Assembly (NCBI GenBank): GCA_963930775.1
Contig: OZ005690.1
Span: 7,176,225-7,240,224, forward strand
Origin: Cliona cf. orientalis
Taxonomy: Eukaryota; Porifera; Demospongiae; Clionaida; Clionaidae
Direction: 5' to 3'
DNA length: 64,000 nucleotides
Shown here: piece by piece, positions 46,801 through 57,611 of the stretch
How the letters are laid out: the number at the start of each line of letters is the position of its first letter
Numbering within the stretch: the first letter of the stretch is position 1
Notes under the pieces: generated by a model
The model's input: only the letters and a program-made list of their open reading frames with translations
The model's database searches: none
What the model was told of the DNA's origin: nothing
Position numbers and translations under genes: made by a program

Positions 46801-49800
46801 CTACATGCTAGCTATGACCATCATGTCATGAGTCCAAATACCTATATCTGAGCAAGGGGACAAGCTTCCATGCAGTGAGTCACCTTCATGCTAAGCTTTA
46901 ATGAAGTATATCTACCAGTGATGTTAATTGTGGACCTGAGCCTTGCCAGAGTGGTCCAGCACTCACCTTTGCCTAGTTGTCACTCAGATCGCGTGTACGT
47001 ACGTGCATGTGCATGACGACCATTACCTCACGTGTTCAAAATTTAACTCTCTTCTCACTGAAATGATCACCCCACAAACATGTACATATATATACATATA
47101 CCGGTAAAACCGCTTCCTGTCCCTGGTATATTCGGGGCTCGTTCAGGCTCGCCCTGAATTATTAATGATTAATTGGCTGTATGTACAGTGGACTCTCTAT
47201 TAACGGACACTGCTATATGTACCAACCGATATCTCCATATGTTTAATACTGTAGCAGCACCTGAATAGCGGACAACCTCCGAATTCCGGATAACGGACAC
47301 AGCAGCTTGCACGAAGTAATAGAGTACTATACAAAAAAACGTTCCAACTAATGGACGGCGGTGGGTGCGGCTAACCGGGGCCCACGACCTTCTTACATGC
47401 AGTTCATGGCATTATTAACAATCTGTACAAAAATAATAAGACGGCAATACATGTAGACACTCTAAAAAAACGGTAGTACACTGTCTAGCTATAGTAATGA
47501 CAACAGCCACTGCTTTACTTGCTCAAATGCAAGTACATGTAGCTAGTCATTCGTCCACCATGACGCAATTGACACTCATCAAGTCGATCACTTCTTTGAA
47601 TACAATATCATGAAAACACTTGAGTATGTCATGAATTTCTTTATAACAATGCTATAAAATTAATATTAGAATAAGTGGGGGTGACTAAAGTAAAACACCC
47701 CAATAAAGGACAGAAGCCTATGTACCAAGGTGTCCTTTATTCGGAGTGTCCACTGTATACCACATTTCCTTTAAATCTCGCTGCACCTCATAATCCCAAC
47801 CCCAGTGATATTATCCATGGACACTACCATCATTGACCGCCCTGTAATTGTTGCCGCTTCAAAATTATTGGGGACTTGAAATAAAATCTCACTGTGATAA
47901 GATTTCAAGGAAATAATTGTGACAATACAAATGAGGTCATTTTTGAAGCTATATACACTTTTGCATGTAGATCTCAGCAGATGCCACCCTCAAATCTAGC
48001 TGGCCTTTAAGTGGTGATCACCGTATTGATTCAAAACAAGGCCTTAAAGTAAATTATAATTAGTTGGAGACGGGATCCAAGGTCTCTATGCTACTATGAT
48101 TAAAATACAACCGTAACCAGGACATTTGGCCAGGAGCCCAATATTTAGACCTCTCAGCCTATACAATGTCATGTAAGTGCATGAATATGGGACCTCCAGC
48201 TGCTTGGTGTACCCAGTACAAATGGTGCATGTGCAGTCAAGTGTGTATAATGCCCTTCTGCCGCGCAGAGAGAGCCCTGGAAATAAGGCTAAAGTGACAG
48301 TACATGGACAAAAGTGAACAGAAAGCGTATTTTGATGACTACTACATATAGCCTTCTGTCTTCACATCATGATAGATTATCAAAAGCCCACGTGCTTGAT
48401 ATAATTCAGGGTTTATATAATATAATAATTATGCATTTTATGTCTCTTACATTACACTTACAGAAGGACCCACTTTTGTGCTGAGAAATACTAGGTAAAT
48501 TGATTCCAAAAGTCCAACATCGTGCTACTGGATAATGAGTAATTTGTATGCTTCCCTTAGACCTCCAACCAGTTCAGATGCTGGTCTCTACTCTCCAACT
48601 GAAGTCAGTTCACCAGATATCCCTGCTTTGGAAGAAAGCTTCACGATTCATCTAGGTCAGTTATCAGAAATGTACACTGAGATGAAGCCTGAGCAGATGT
48701 TTTTCTGTACAGCTTTGCTTACAAACTTAAATACTATAACAAAATTTTATACCCCCCCCCCCCCCCGGTAATATTGTTAACATTTTTCAGGAGCACAGAA
48801 GAAGACTATGCACAATATTCGTCTGCTCTGCGGTAATCCTCTGGATCTTTGCCGTCACAAGAGAGGTTTGAGTGGGGGAGGAGTCTTTCCCAACCCAGAA
48901 CGACTGCAGACAGCTATGTCCTTGTACTCTGACAAACTATCCGCACTAGTGTTGATGGTGAATAACCGAGTTAGTGCACTAGGAGGGATCACTGAAGGTA
49001 ACTCATCTTTCTTTTTGGAGTATGATTGATGATAGTTCACTATATGTACCTACAGGCTTTGCCTCTGTGTGCCGGCAGTCAACTGACTTCCACTTTCCTG
49101 GAATAGATAGCCAGTTGCAGGAAATAAAAGAGCATGGCAGACTTGCAGCCAGTCAAGGGCGGAAGGAGAAGGCCACTATGCTGTCACCAAGCATTCACAC
49201 ATCAGAGAGTCAGTTGTCAAACAGCGAGTCCCCCAGCCACTCTAGTGAAAATGGTACATTCATGTACATGTACACGTGTAAGCATGGACGTTGTGTACCA
49301 TACTGAAAATTGAGCTCGAAATACACCTAATGTATGCAAAAACAAAATTTTTGTGTGCTAATCCTTGCTACCTTGATGTGCTATAGTATGCACATATCTG
49401 TACCTACATGACTGCATGTACACATATTATGCCTGAATGGGACAGATTATTGTACAAGTTTACATGTAGATGCGAACTCTTTGAATACACATCTACATGT
49501 ATAGGGCAAACTCGTTCCAGTTCTGCCAGCCAACTTAGCCCCAATAGCTCTTTCTCTACCAGTTCCCCTAACCAGTCAGCGTACCTTTCTCCTGAAAGGA
49601 CCTACCCCTCCTCTACCTCATTCGGGGCAAGTGGCAGCTTCAATAACAGCTATGATGGTGGGAGCAAGGTGTCGTGGACGGTTGGAGGAAGTGAATCTGT
49701 AGATGGAAAAGCACAGAATGAACCACCATCAGATTCGGTGACACTACAAGCTGGTATGTAAATTTTACTTTTCTTGTGCATAATATGTATTTGGAACCTT

Positions 49801-51828
49801 TCTATGAATGATACTTTCATATCAAGAGTAGCCTCGTTCATAGGTGCTTTTTAAGTCTTGGACACCGAGAAAACGATTTTCTGCATGCAATATTGAAAAA
49901 CTGGGAGGGACTGGGGATGAGGCTACATCAGTAGTCTACATGTCCTATCATTATTGAGATATCATTATCCCCAGACTAGACCCCCTCCTTTGAATGCATG
50001 CATACTAAGTATTCATGGACCTACATGTAACTAGCTATTTTGTCCGACTTACATCTTCCACTCTTTTCTGCATAGTGAACGATTACATATAATAATTATG
50101 TAACAATTACAAGATAAATGTACATATATGTGTTCAAATGCAGGTGACTTCTATATCACTCGACACTCCAACCTGTCTCAAGTTCATGTCGTTTTTCACC
50201 TTGTGACTGATGATAGTGCAGTCCAGCATATCTCTCTGAAGGCTAGGCATCCCATCCTACAAGGCCTGAAGAACTGCCTGAGAACAGCAGCTCGTCACGA
50301 TGTTCATCATGTTACGATTCCACTTCTACTAGTGCACACTATGCAGCCTGTGAGTTGTGGGTGACCCTAATGTAATGTAGTTTTATAGTAGGAAATTTCG
50401 CATGGTACAAAGTTTCACTGATTTGATTGGCTGCCACAATCATATGAACCACAAAAATTTCAATGTAATGCCTTGCGCATTAGCTAGTAGCCGGTGTGGT
50501 CTCACCGGAGTGCTGTTACAAATTTAGAAACGTGATAATTTTTTGAAGGCCTGGGTAACTCTGTGAATTTGCACCTTACTTGGCACTGCTCCAATCGATG
50601 GACGATCGTGAATGACAGCGAAGTCAGTTTGTTCAAGTCTCTGGTCTTCGAAAGTTGACGCAGAAATTTGGACTTTATTTACATCTGGAAATGGTCGATG
50701 TTCGTTCACGTTTCCAACTATACCGCATTAAAACATACGTGAATCGTGTCCGTGTGCAATCATTTATAAATTGCGCATCGAATACTATCCCGTAACCTTA
50801 AAAGTGGTACAGTACTTGCACGATCCACTATTGCCAACCTGGCTCCCATCAAATGTGGTGACTAGAAACACTGTTCTGATACTCCTAACACCATACCATA
50901 GGTCGGGTTTTAATTGCAAGTATCTATTAATTGTGAATTGCGAGTTTTTCTACATTTCGCAATTAATAGATTCGCAAACATAAACATGTATGTATACTAC
51001 AGTACGGTACAGGGTCGACCCGTCTGTTGCAATTATTGGATTCACAATTTAGCCTGACTTGACTAGAGCGTAATCATTAAACTACACAATTAAAACCCGT
51101 CCTACGGTAATTATTATTAACTGCCATGGTATTACATAGGAAATGACTATTAACTGGTGTTTGAAAAGAGCAGAGATGGTTTTCAAATGTGTTAAAGGCA
51201 AGCTAATCTGAAACTCATGCTCTTCAAAATAATATTACTGATCAATATAATTATTATAGGTTTCATGCTTGAGAATACATCATGGGGTGAAGGAGACTCC
51301 AGAACTATTCAGTTCCTCATTCCTAAGGTATGAAGTATGGGTTTTTGCTGCACTTCATAGGCGTAGGAAGTGGGGGCACTTGCCCCCACAACCAGAGCCA
51401 TCCAGTATTTGCTGTATGTACTAGTCCTGGCAATGGTTTGAAATTCATGGATAAGTGTAGCTATAAGGTATGCTCTGTTTATCTTATAACTTACTGCTTG
51501 CTTCTCCATCGCTACAGTGAAAAAGCTCTTGCCTGCCTCCCTTAGGTCCAAGGCTACTCCCTGATAGTGCAAAATGGCGTGGTTAGGAAGTAATGCAAGA
51601 AAAATTACGTGCACACTATAGTATATGTTATGCCCCCACAACCTATATCATCTTCCTACGCCTATGCACTTGTTTAATTTGATCACTTTTCACTACGTAA
51701 ATGTGACTGTGTAGGGAATATCCGATGATTTATTTGAGGAATTCTGTGACATGCTCCCCAAAGTATTTCGGATTGCTTCCACGAGAAATTTGACATCAAC
51801 AAGAGCGAGAGCACAAAGCTTTAAGTAA
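43898..51828 (+). CDS. FERRY3: FERRY complex subunit FERRY3 (C12orf4, DUF2362), complete
   Basis: Twelve exons join in frame to 558 residues (human protein about 552): 43898-44185, 44438-44694, 45931-46155, 48561-48655, 48791-48997, 49056-49253, 49505-49753, 50144-50349, 51140-51197, 51260-51327, 51715-51828 form the chain; the count is eleven coding segments here, so one boundary may be refined. FERRY3 is part of the five-subunit Rab5 effector complex that links mRNAs to early endosomes. Matching blocks with the human protein as I remember it are HFVYQFPSNGSIKRL, LHRMPFHLEDEL, ESQRREYRDWV, ESFTIHLGAQKKTMHNIRL, HVTIPLLLVHTMQP and EMTINWCLKRAEMVFKCVKG. A Ser-rich linker (about residues 300-410) separates the halves. 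The intron after 51197 begins GC instead of GT. Introns hold several MITEs. Confidence 0.88.
44733..45120. mobile_element. Pogo/Tigger-like MITE, about 388 bp
   Basis: Left CAGTACAACCTCGATTATCC and the reverse complement of TAGTCCAATCTCGATTATCC at the right, flanked by TA. The CCTCGATTATCCGAAC core is typical of pogo/Tigger-type ends. No transposase frame. It lies in FERRY3 intron 2. Confidence 0.75.
46290..46571. mobile_element. hAT5-like MITE, TSD TAATG
   Basis: Ends CAGTGGAGTAGGAA and TTCCTACTCCACTG. TAATG is repeated exactly on both sides. GC-rich centre with runs of G and C. It lies in FERRY3 intron 3. Confidence 0.7.
47186..47755. mobile_element. Mariner/pogo-like MITE, about 570 bp
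   Basis: Begins CAGTGGACTCTCTATTAACG and ends CGGAGTGTCCACTG, with TA on each side. It contains GGATAACGGACA-type blocks shared with the element at 11336-12341. Non-autonomous. It lies in FERRY3 intron 3. Confidence 0.65.
49829..49925. repeat. TAGCCTCGTC foldback, copy 2
   Basis: Begins TAGCCTCGTTC and ends GGGGATGAGGCTA, with partial internal complementarity. The same small family as 34105-34171. It lies in FERRY3 intron 7. Confidence 0.45.
50896..51107. mobile_element. CCGTAGG-type MITE, copy 2, about 212 bp
   Basis: In inverted orientation relative to 25592-25795 and similar along its length, with shared TCTATTAATTGTGAATTGCG and CCAATAATTGCGA-type blocks. TA flanks. It lies in FERRY3, 32 bp before a 58-bp exon. 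Confidence 0.75.
51356..51666. mobile_element. hAT5-like MITE, TSD CACTT
   Basis: Ends CATAGGCGTAGGAAG and CTTCCTACGCCTATG. CACTT is repeated exactly at 51351-51355 and 51667-51671. It carries inner CCCCCACAACC blocks at both ends. It lies in the last FERRY3 intron, 48 bp before the acceptor. Confidence 0.72.
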
Positions 51829-52460
51829 ACTTTTATAATAACATTGTGTTGTGTTCAAGTTCATGTTACATTATTTTTATTAGTAGCATAGGTAATTATA
51901 TGAATTAGTGCAATTTGGGAAATAAAAATTGCATGAGTTATATATTATGTATTGGAAGTACCCCCCGGTAATTGCACAAGGTGAAGTAGTGTTGAACCCA
52001 GACCCCACCCCAAAAAGGAGGAAAGGGTCTGGGGACATACACTGGCGCTGAATCTTGGTTCTGCAAGCTCAGTAATCGTGATTATTTGCATAGGCTTGTA
52101 TTGGAGCATGTGGTGGTCACATGATGGTGTGCAGGACCAAGAAAAGGTGCAGCTGCCAAAGTAGCCAACTGGGAAGGGTGTTCAGTGATTGTTTGGCAGT
52201 TTATGCACAGTATCTACCATGAGATTTTCAAATAAAATTATTCATGCAATAGTGCACACAAGAAGCAATCCTAGTACGTACCTCTTATAGGTAACATGTA
52301 TATAATCATGGCTTTATTGGTATTAGTAAATAGGTTTCATAAATTTTGTTTCATAACACAAAGAATCAAACACTACATTATTAGTATTGGAACAGTTCAA
52401 CGATGTCCAGTAATATTATTATTGGTAGATTTCCTTGGTCTATGCCGGGATCGTTTTTCA
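51829..52460. other. Intergenic with a relic of the secreted-protein gene
   Basis: A segment at about 52150-52190 (GCCAAAGTAGCCAACTGGGA) matches the part of the neighbouring array gene coding for PVGYFGGVN, on the minus strand, but continues into unrelated sequence. It looks like a breakpoint left by tandem duplication. Nothing else was seen. Confidence 0.5.
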
Positions 52461-53603
52461 TTAGGTAGATGTGGAATTAGACCAGAAAACTTTTCCTGAG
52501 TTGCTGGTAAGATTCCAAGTCGCATAGGTGCCTGATTTGAAATGCCTTTCCACTTGATCACCTTTTTGCACTGCTGGTCCAAGGGGGTCACCAAGAGGCT
52601 TGCTGAACTGCTCATCCCATCCATTGCATCCAAGAATAGCCCCTTTTTCAACTCCTAACAAGAACATGGCAATTTGATTCTCACTACATGATGATTTAGT
52701 GCTGGTGCAATCTCCATTAATGAGATCTGCCGTTTGAATCCAACAGTACTGAAATGTACTGAGAGCAGTCTGAATATCCTGTGCAAAATGGAGTGGAGAT
52801 TTAATTTCACTCAATTTCATTCCCATCATTTTTGTTGTATTGAAGAACACAACTCCAGTTGCTCCAAACATTTCGTGAAGAGCATCGAGAACCTGGGGTT
52901 TACCATTATTGTACTTCATTGCTGTCTCATTGGAGATAATTCCACAAGATATGTCCCATGTATCTTTTCCTGTGCCCCATTCACAAATTTGCCAAAATGA
53001 TCCTGTTTCATTCCACGTTGCTAAGATGTTTTCCTTATCATCAAATAGGCCATCAACAACACCAGTGTCTGTCAAGTTTTTGACAAAGCCAATCCACAGA
53101 TCACGTCCCACCTTTTGGCTGAAATCAAATACATTAATATTGGGCATACCATTGTCATTCTTAAAGGCAACTAGCTTTCCATTCACATCCACTATGTCAG
53201 CATTAGCTGCCATGAACTTTCCATGCAACCCTAAGAATGGAAAGTCATACAGGGTGTTGAGATAGAAGACAGCAGATAGCTTGGGGTTGGCTGCCTTGGC
53301 TCGCTTGATCGTTTTCAACTGATAGTTCTCAGCCCCACAAGAGGGTTGACAGGGAACGGGAGGATTCATGGTGAGATTGGCATAACATTCATACCAGCAA
53401 GGACCTTCCCACTTCTCAATCACAATCACACGCAGCTTGGCCAGCATGTCGATGTTTTCTTGTGACCTCTCCTTGCAGTTGACTCCGCCAAAGTAGCCAA
53501 CTGGGAGGGTATCCAGTGAAGTGTCTGGTGGAGTGATGGCAGAAGCTCCTCCCAGAAAGCAAGCCAACACATGCATAGCGACTATCACTGCTGGAGCATT
53601 CAT
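52461..53603 (-). CDS. Secreted putative glycosidase-like protein, array copy 1
   Basis: 380 residues from the preferred ATG at 53603, which starts directly on a signal peptide (MNAPAVIVAMHVLACFLGG, cleavage probably after ASA). An in-frame ATG 38 codons upstream exists, but using it would bury the signal. The mature protein is rich in Asn-x-Ser/Thr sites and cysteines. Motifs such as VIVIEKWEGPCWYEC, AVFYLNTLYDFPF and TGVVDGLFDDKENI suggest a TIM-barrel glycoside-hydrolase-like fold. The acidic residues of EKWEG and DGLFDDKE would be catalytic candidates. This fold call is tentative and no named family was confirmed. No introns, unlike most neighbours. By eye it differs from array copy 2 at only about 21 of 380 residues, so the duplication is recent. 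Confidence 0.72.
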   Translation of the reverse strand: MNAPAVIVAMHVLACFLGGASAITPPDTSLDTLPVGYFGGVNCKERSQENIDMLAKLRVIVIEKWEGPCWYECYANLTMNPPVPCQPSCGAENYQLKTIKRAKAANPKLSAVFYLNTLYDFPFLGLHGKFMAANADIVDVNGKLVAFKNDNGMPNINVFDFSQKVGRDLWIGFVKNLTDTGVVDGLFDDKENILATWNETGSFWQICEWGTGKDTWDISCGIISNETAMKYNNGKPQVLDALHEMFGATGVVFFNTTKMMGMKLSEIKSPLHFAQDIQTALSTFQYCWIQTADLINGDCTSTKSSCSENQIAMFLLGVEKGAILGCNGWDEQFSKPLGDPLGPAVQKGDQVERHFKSGTYATWNLTSNSGKVFWSNSTST

Positions 53604-54248
53604 CGTTATAATACTATTAAGTTTTTCTTTTTGTAAACCCACATTGATGGATTCAAACACGTATGTATCATGTGATTGGTACTGCTCATATTCATACAAT
53701 GAATGGCATTGGTGCACATTAATCTGCTTTCCTACTCACATAAAAATCACACTGGGCATGTGAGTGATTAATACATGGCAGGTTGCTAACATGCATACAA
53801 ACGTACAAGAAAGTGAACTCTAAATATTCAACTATGACATTGTGTGACTATTACTCTCATTTATGGAATTAGAATTTTCCCCAGTTGCTTAGTAACACTA
53901 TAGGTGCCAATCACCTTTCAGGGTTTCATCCAGTGGGGGACAGGGGGGACCTTGCGTTTGACTCTGCCAAAGTAGCCAACTGGGAAGGTGTTCGGTGATT
54001 ATCTGCATGATCGTTTTACACATAGTAACTACCATGAGATTTCAGCAATATTGCGCACTAATCAGCAATCATAGGTACATGTACAAAACCATGTGTTTAC
54101 TGTTATCTGGATATAGGTCTCTTCTGAGCCATAAATATTAAAAGTTTAGTTCATAAGAGAAGGAATCAAACAAATAGTTTAATCAATGGATATATAGGTA
54201 TGCAAATAGAATATAGATTTCCTCGGTCTATGCCGGGATCATTTTTTA
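53604..54248. other. Spacer between array copies with relics
   Basis: It contains a second relic of the gene start (about 53957-54000, again GCCAAAGTAGCCAACTGGGA), followed by DNA similar to 52190-52270. It also has a single end of a CAGGGTTTCAT element near 53922. Spacer and relic belong to the duplicated unit of about 1.8 kb. Confidence 0.5.
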
Positions 54249-55391
54249 TTAGGTAGATGTGGAATTAGACCAGAAGACTTTTCCAGACTTGCTGGTAAGA
54301 TTCCAAGTCACATAGGTGCCTGATTTGAAATGCCTTTCCACTTGATCACCTTTTTGCACTGCTGGTCCAAGGGGGTCACCAAGAGGCTTGCTGAACTGCT
54401 CATCCCATCCATTGCATCCAAGAATAGCTCCTCTTTCAACTCCTAACAAGTACATGGCAATTTGATTCTCACTACATGACGATTTAGAGCTGGTGCAATC
54501 TCCATTAATTAGATCAGCGGTTTGAATCCAACAGTACTGATATGTGCTGAGAGCAGTCTGAATATCCTGTGCAAAGTGGAGTGGAGATTTAATATCGCTC
54601 AATTTCATTCTCATCATTTTTGTTGTATTGGAGAATACAATTCCAGTTGTTCCAAACATTTTGTGAAGAGCATCGAGAACCTGGGGTTTACCATTATTGT
54701 ACTTCATTGCTGTCTCATTGGAGATAATTCCACAAGATATGTCCCATGTATCTCTTCCAGTGCCCCATTCACAAATTTGCCAAAATGATCCTGTTTCATT
54801 CCACGTTGCTAAGATGTTTTCCTTATCATCAAATAGGCCATCAACAACACCGGTGTCCGTCAAGTTTTTGACAAAGCCAATCCACAGATCACGTCCCACC
54901 TTTTGGCTGAAATCAAATACATTAATATTGGGCATACCATTGTCATTCTTAAAGGCAATTAGCTTTCCATTCACATCCACTATGTCAGCATTAGCTGCCA
55001 TGAACTTTCCATGCAACCCTAAGAATGGAAAGTCATACAGGGTGTTCAGATAGAAGACAGCAGATAGCTTGGGGTTGGCTGCCTTGGCTCGCTTGATTGT
55101 TTTCAACTGATAGTTCTCAGCCCCACAAGAGGGTTGACAGGGAACGGGAGGATTCATGGTGAGATTGGCATAACATTCATACCAGCAAGGACCTTCCCAT
55201 TTCTCAATCACAATCACACGTAGCTTGGCCAGCATATCGATATTTTCTTGTGACCTCTCCTTGCAATTGACTCCGCCAAAGTAGCCAACTGGGAGGGTAT
55301 CCAGTGAAGTGTCTGGTGGTGTGATGGCAGAAGCTCCTCCTATAAGCAATGCAAGAACCTGTATAGCAACTATCACTACTGAAGCATTCAT
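54249..55391 (-). CDS. Secreted putative glycosidase-like protein, array copy 2
   Basis: 380 residues with the same layout as copy 1: signal peptide (MNASVVIVAIQVLALLIGG), then the same cysteine and N-glycosylation pattern to WSNSTST at the end. An ATG codon immediately upstream (55394) is equally possible. Most differences from copy 1 are conservative. They cluster in the signal peptide and around the LHKMFGTTGIVFSNTTKMMR segment, which may be a surface loop. The candidate acidic residues of EKWEG and DGLFDDKE are unchanged. Both copies therefore look functional. Confidence 0.72.
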   Translation of the reverse strand: MNASVVIVAIQVLALLIGGASAITPPDTSLDTLPVGYFGGVNCKERSQENIDMLAKLRVIVIEKWEGPCWYECYANLTMNPPVPCQPSCGAENYQLKTIKRAKAANPKLSAVFYLNTLYDFPFLGLHGKFMAANADIVDVNGKLIAFKNDNGMPNINVFDFSQKVGRDLWIGFVKNLTDTGVVDGLFDDKENILATWNETGSFWQICEWGTGRDTWDISCGIISNETAMKYNNGKPQVLDALHKMFGTTGIVFSNTTKMMRMKLSDIKSPLHFAQDIQTALSTYQYCWIQTADLINGDCTSSKSSCSENQIAMYLLGVERGAILGCNGWDEQFSKPLGDPLGPAVQKGDQVERHFKSGTYVTWNLTSKSGKVFWSNSTST

Positions 55392-55652
55392 CATTATACT
55401 TTCTTCTTCCAAACCCGCATTGATGGATTCGAACATGTATGTATCATGTGATTGGTATTGCTCAAATTCATGCAATGAATGGCATTGGTCAGCTTTCCTA
55501 CTCATATAATAATCACATTAATTTTGGCATTGGGATACTGACAGGGTATGGAAGTGATTTTACTTAAGGTACATGTACTGTAATACATGGCAGGTTGCTA
55601 ACAAGAAAGTGAACACTACAATGTCATACTATAGTAAGTGGGATCATTAGTA

Positions 55653-56785
55653 TCATTCATTAGATGTGGAATTAGACCAGAAAACTTTTCCTGAGTTGCT
55701 GGTAAGATTCCAAGTCACATAGGTGCCTGATTTGAAACGCCTTTCCACTTGATCACCTTTTTGCACTGCTGGTCCAAGGGGGTCGCCAAGAGGCTTACTG
55801 AACTGCTCATCCCATCCATTGCATCCAAGAATAGCTCCTCTTTCGACTCCTAACAAGAACATGGCAATTTGATTCTCACTACATGACGAATTAGTGCTGG
55901 TGCAGTCTCCATTAATGAGGTCAGTGGTTTGAACATAGCAATACTGAACTTTACTAAGAGCAGTTTGAATGTCTTGTGCAAAATTGAGCGGGGATTCTAA
56001 CTCCATACGTAACTTTGCTGTTGTATTGAAGAATACAACTGCAGTTGGTCCAAACATTTCATGAAGAGTATTTAGAACTTGAGGTTTCCCACTGTTGTAT
56101 TTTATCGCAGTCGCATTGGAAATTACCCCACAAGAAATATTCCATACATTTCTCCTACCAGTGCTATGTTCACATATCTGCCAAAATGATCCTGTTTAGC
56201 GAATACGTTATGCTTGTCATCGAATAGGCCATCAATGATACCAGTGTCTGTCAGGTTTCTGATGAAGCCAATCCACAGATCACGTCCCACCTTTTGGCTG
56301 AAATCAAATATGTTGATATTGGGCATGCCATTGTCATTCTTAAAGGCAACTAGCTTTCCATCCACACCTATTATGTCAGCATTGGCTTCCATGAACTTCC
56401 CGTGCATGCAATTCTAAACAAGGAAAGTCATACAGAGTGTTGAGATAGAAGACAGCAGATAGCTTGGGGTTGGCTGCTTTCGCTCGCTTGATCGTCTTCA
56501 ACTGATAGTTCTCAGCCCCACAAGAGGGTTGACAGGGAACGGGAGGATTCATGGTGAGATTGGCGTAACATTTGTACCAGCAAGGACCTTCCCATTTCTC
56601 AATCACAATCACACGCATCTTGGCCAGCATATCAATATTTTCTTGTGACCTCTCCTTGCAGTTGACTCTGCCAAAGTAGCCAACTGGGAGGGTGTCCAGT
56701 GAAGTGTCTGGTGGTGTGATGGCAGAAGCTCCTCCCAGAGGCATGCTAACACATGCATAGCAACAATCACTGCTGGAGCATTCAT
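55653..56785 (-). pseudogene. Third array copy, frameshifted
   Basis: Similar over its whole length to array copies 1 and 2, including ITPPDTSLDTLPVGYFG near the start and GDQVERRFKSGTYVTWNLTS near the end. The frame breaks three times. About 1 base is lost in the signal-peptide region (near 56740). About 4 extra bases lie near 56405. About 11 bases are lost near 56200, within the counterpart of ENILATWNET. Splicing does not explain them, because the intact copies have no introns. It is more diverged from copies 1 and 2 than they are from each other, so it is the oldest member. Confidence 0.8.
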
Positions 56786-57210
56786 AATATTGTTTCTCCA
56801 AACTGGATTTCAACATTCGATCATGTGATTCAATTTCGCTCATATTCATGCAACGATGGAATAATTACTCCCATAGAGATATGAATTTATAATATTGAAT
56901 AAAATCATAATAATATTATATTATCATGTCTCCATGAACAAAGAAAATTAATGATGTAGTATCTAAAATTGTATGTCAAAACACCAGTCTGTCATTTCAT
57001 TGGTGAAAGCCATCTTCTAGCCATGACCTTTTGTTTAATTTGTATTACCTATAAAAAAAATAATAATAACGGCGGCTCGATACGCCCTTGCTAGCGTGTA
57101 TTTGAGCTGGATTGTGCATAGACCTACTTAAATAATCATGTATCATAAAAATTGGACTATTTCATGCCATGCTTCATACAGACTATCAATTTTAATCTGC
57201 AATGAAACTA

Positions 57211-57416
57211 CCGTATAGCGGGAAACTTTTGAGGGAGAAAACTTTCACAAATTTCGTGATTTTTCCGCCATCTGCGAAAGTTTTCTCCACAAAATTCTAG
57301 GCATGCCACACCCATTACGCGACCAGTTTTAACATTCCGCGAAAGTTTTCTCCGCGAAATGCTCCTTTCCCACTGATCCGCGAAAGTTTTCTCCTCCAAA
57401 ATATCCCGCTATACGG
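57211..57416. mobile_element. CCGTATAGCGGGA MITE, about 206 bp
   Basis: Ends CCGTATAGCGGGAAACTTTT and the reverse complement of CCGTATAGCGGGATATTTTG, flanked by TA. It contains several GCGAAAGTTTTCTCC blocks in both orientations. Confidence 0.75.
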
Positions 57417-57611
57417 TACCTCGGTATAAATTTCCACTCTCACAGCACCACCTCTTTAATACACATGTACTGTACACACGCCACATATAATATACGTACG
57501 GTGTTGTCACATGATACATGCAATCCTATCCGGTTAGTCTCTAGGGTTTGTTTATGAAAGGGGTAAAATAATGGTTGGCAGCAGCAACAACAGCGGTGGT
57601 ATTAGCGTTAA

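Noticed and set aside
48535-48560. ATG-led start of a separate gene before the FERRY3 exon at 48561
   Set aside because: An acceptor at 48560 and frame continuity with 46155 show that the downstream part is an internal FERRY3 exon.
50524-50709. 61-codon minus-strand frame in a FERRY3 intron
   Set aside because: Short, no splice partners and no recognisable family.
52909-53265. 118-codon plus-strand frame, repeated at 54697-55053
   Set aside because: It is antisense to the secreted-protein genes. Its conservation between copies only reflects the recent duplication.
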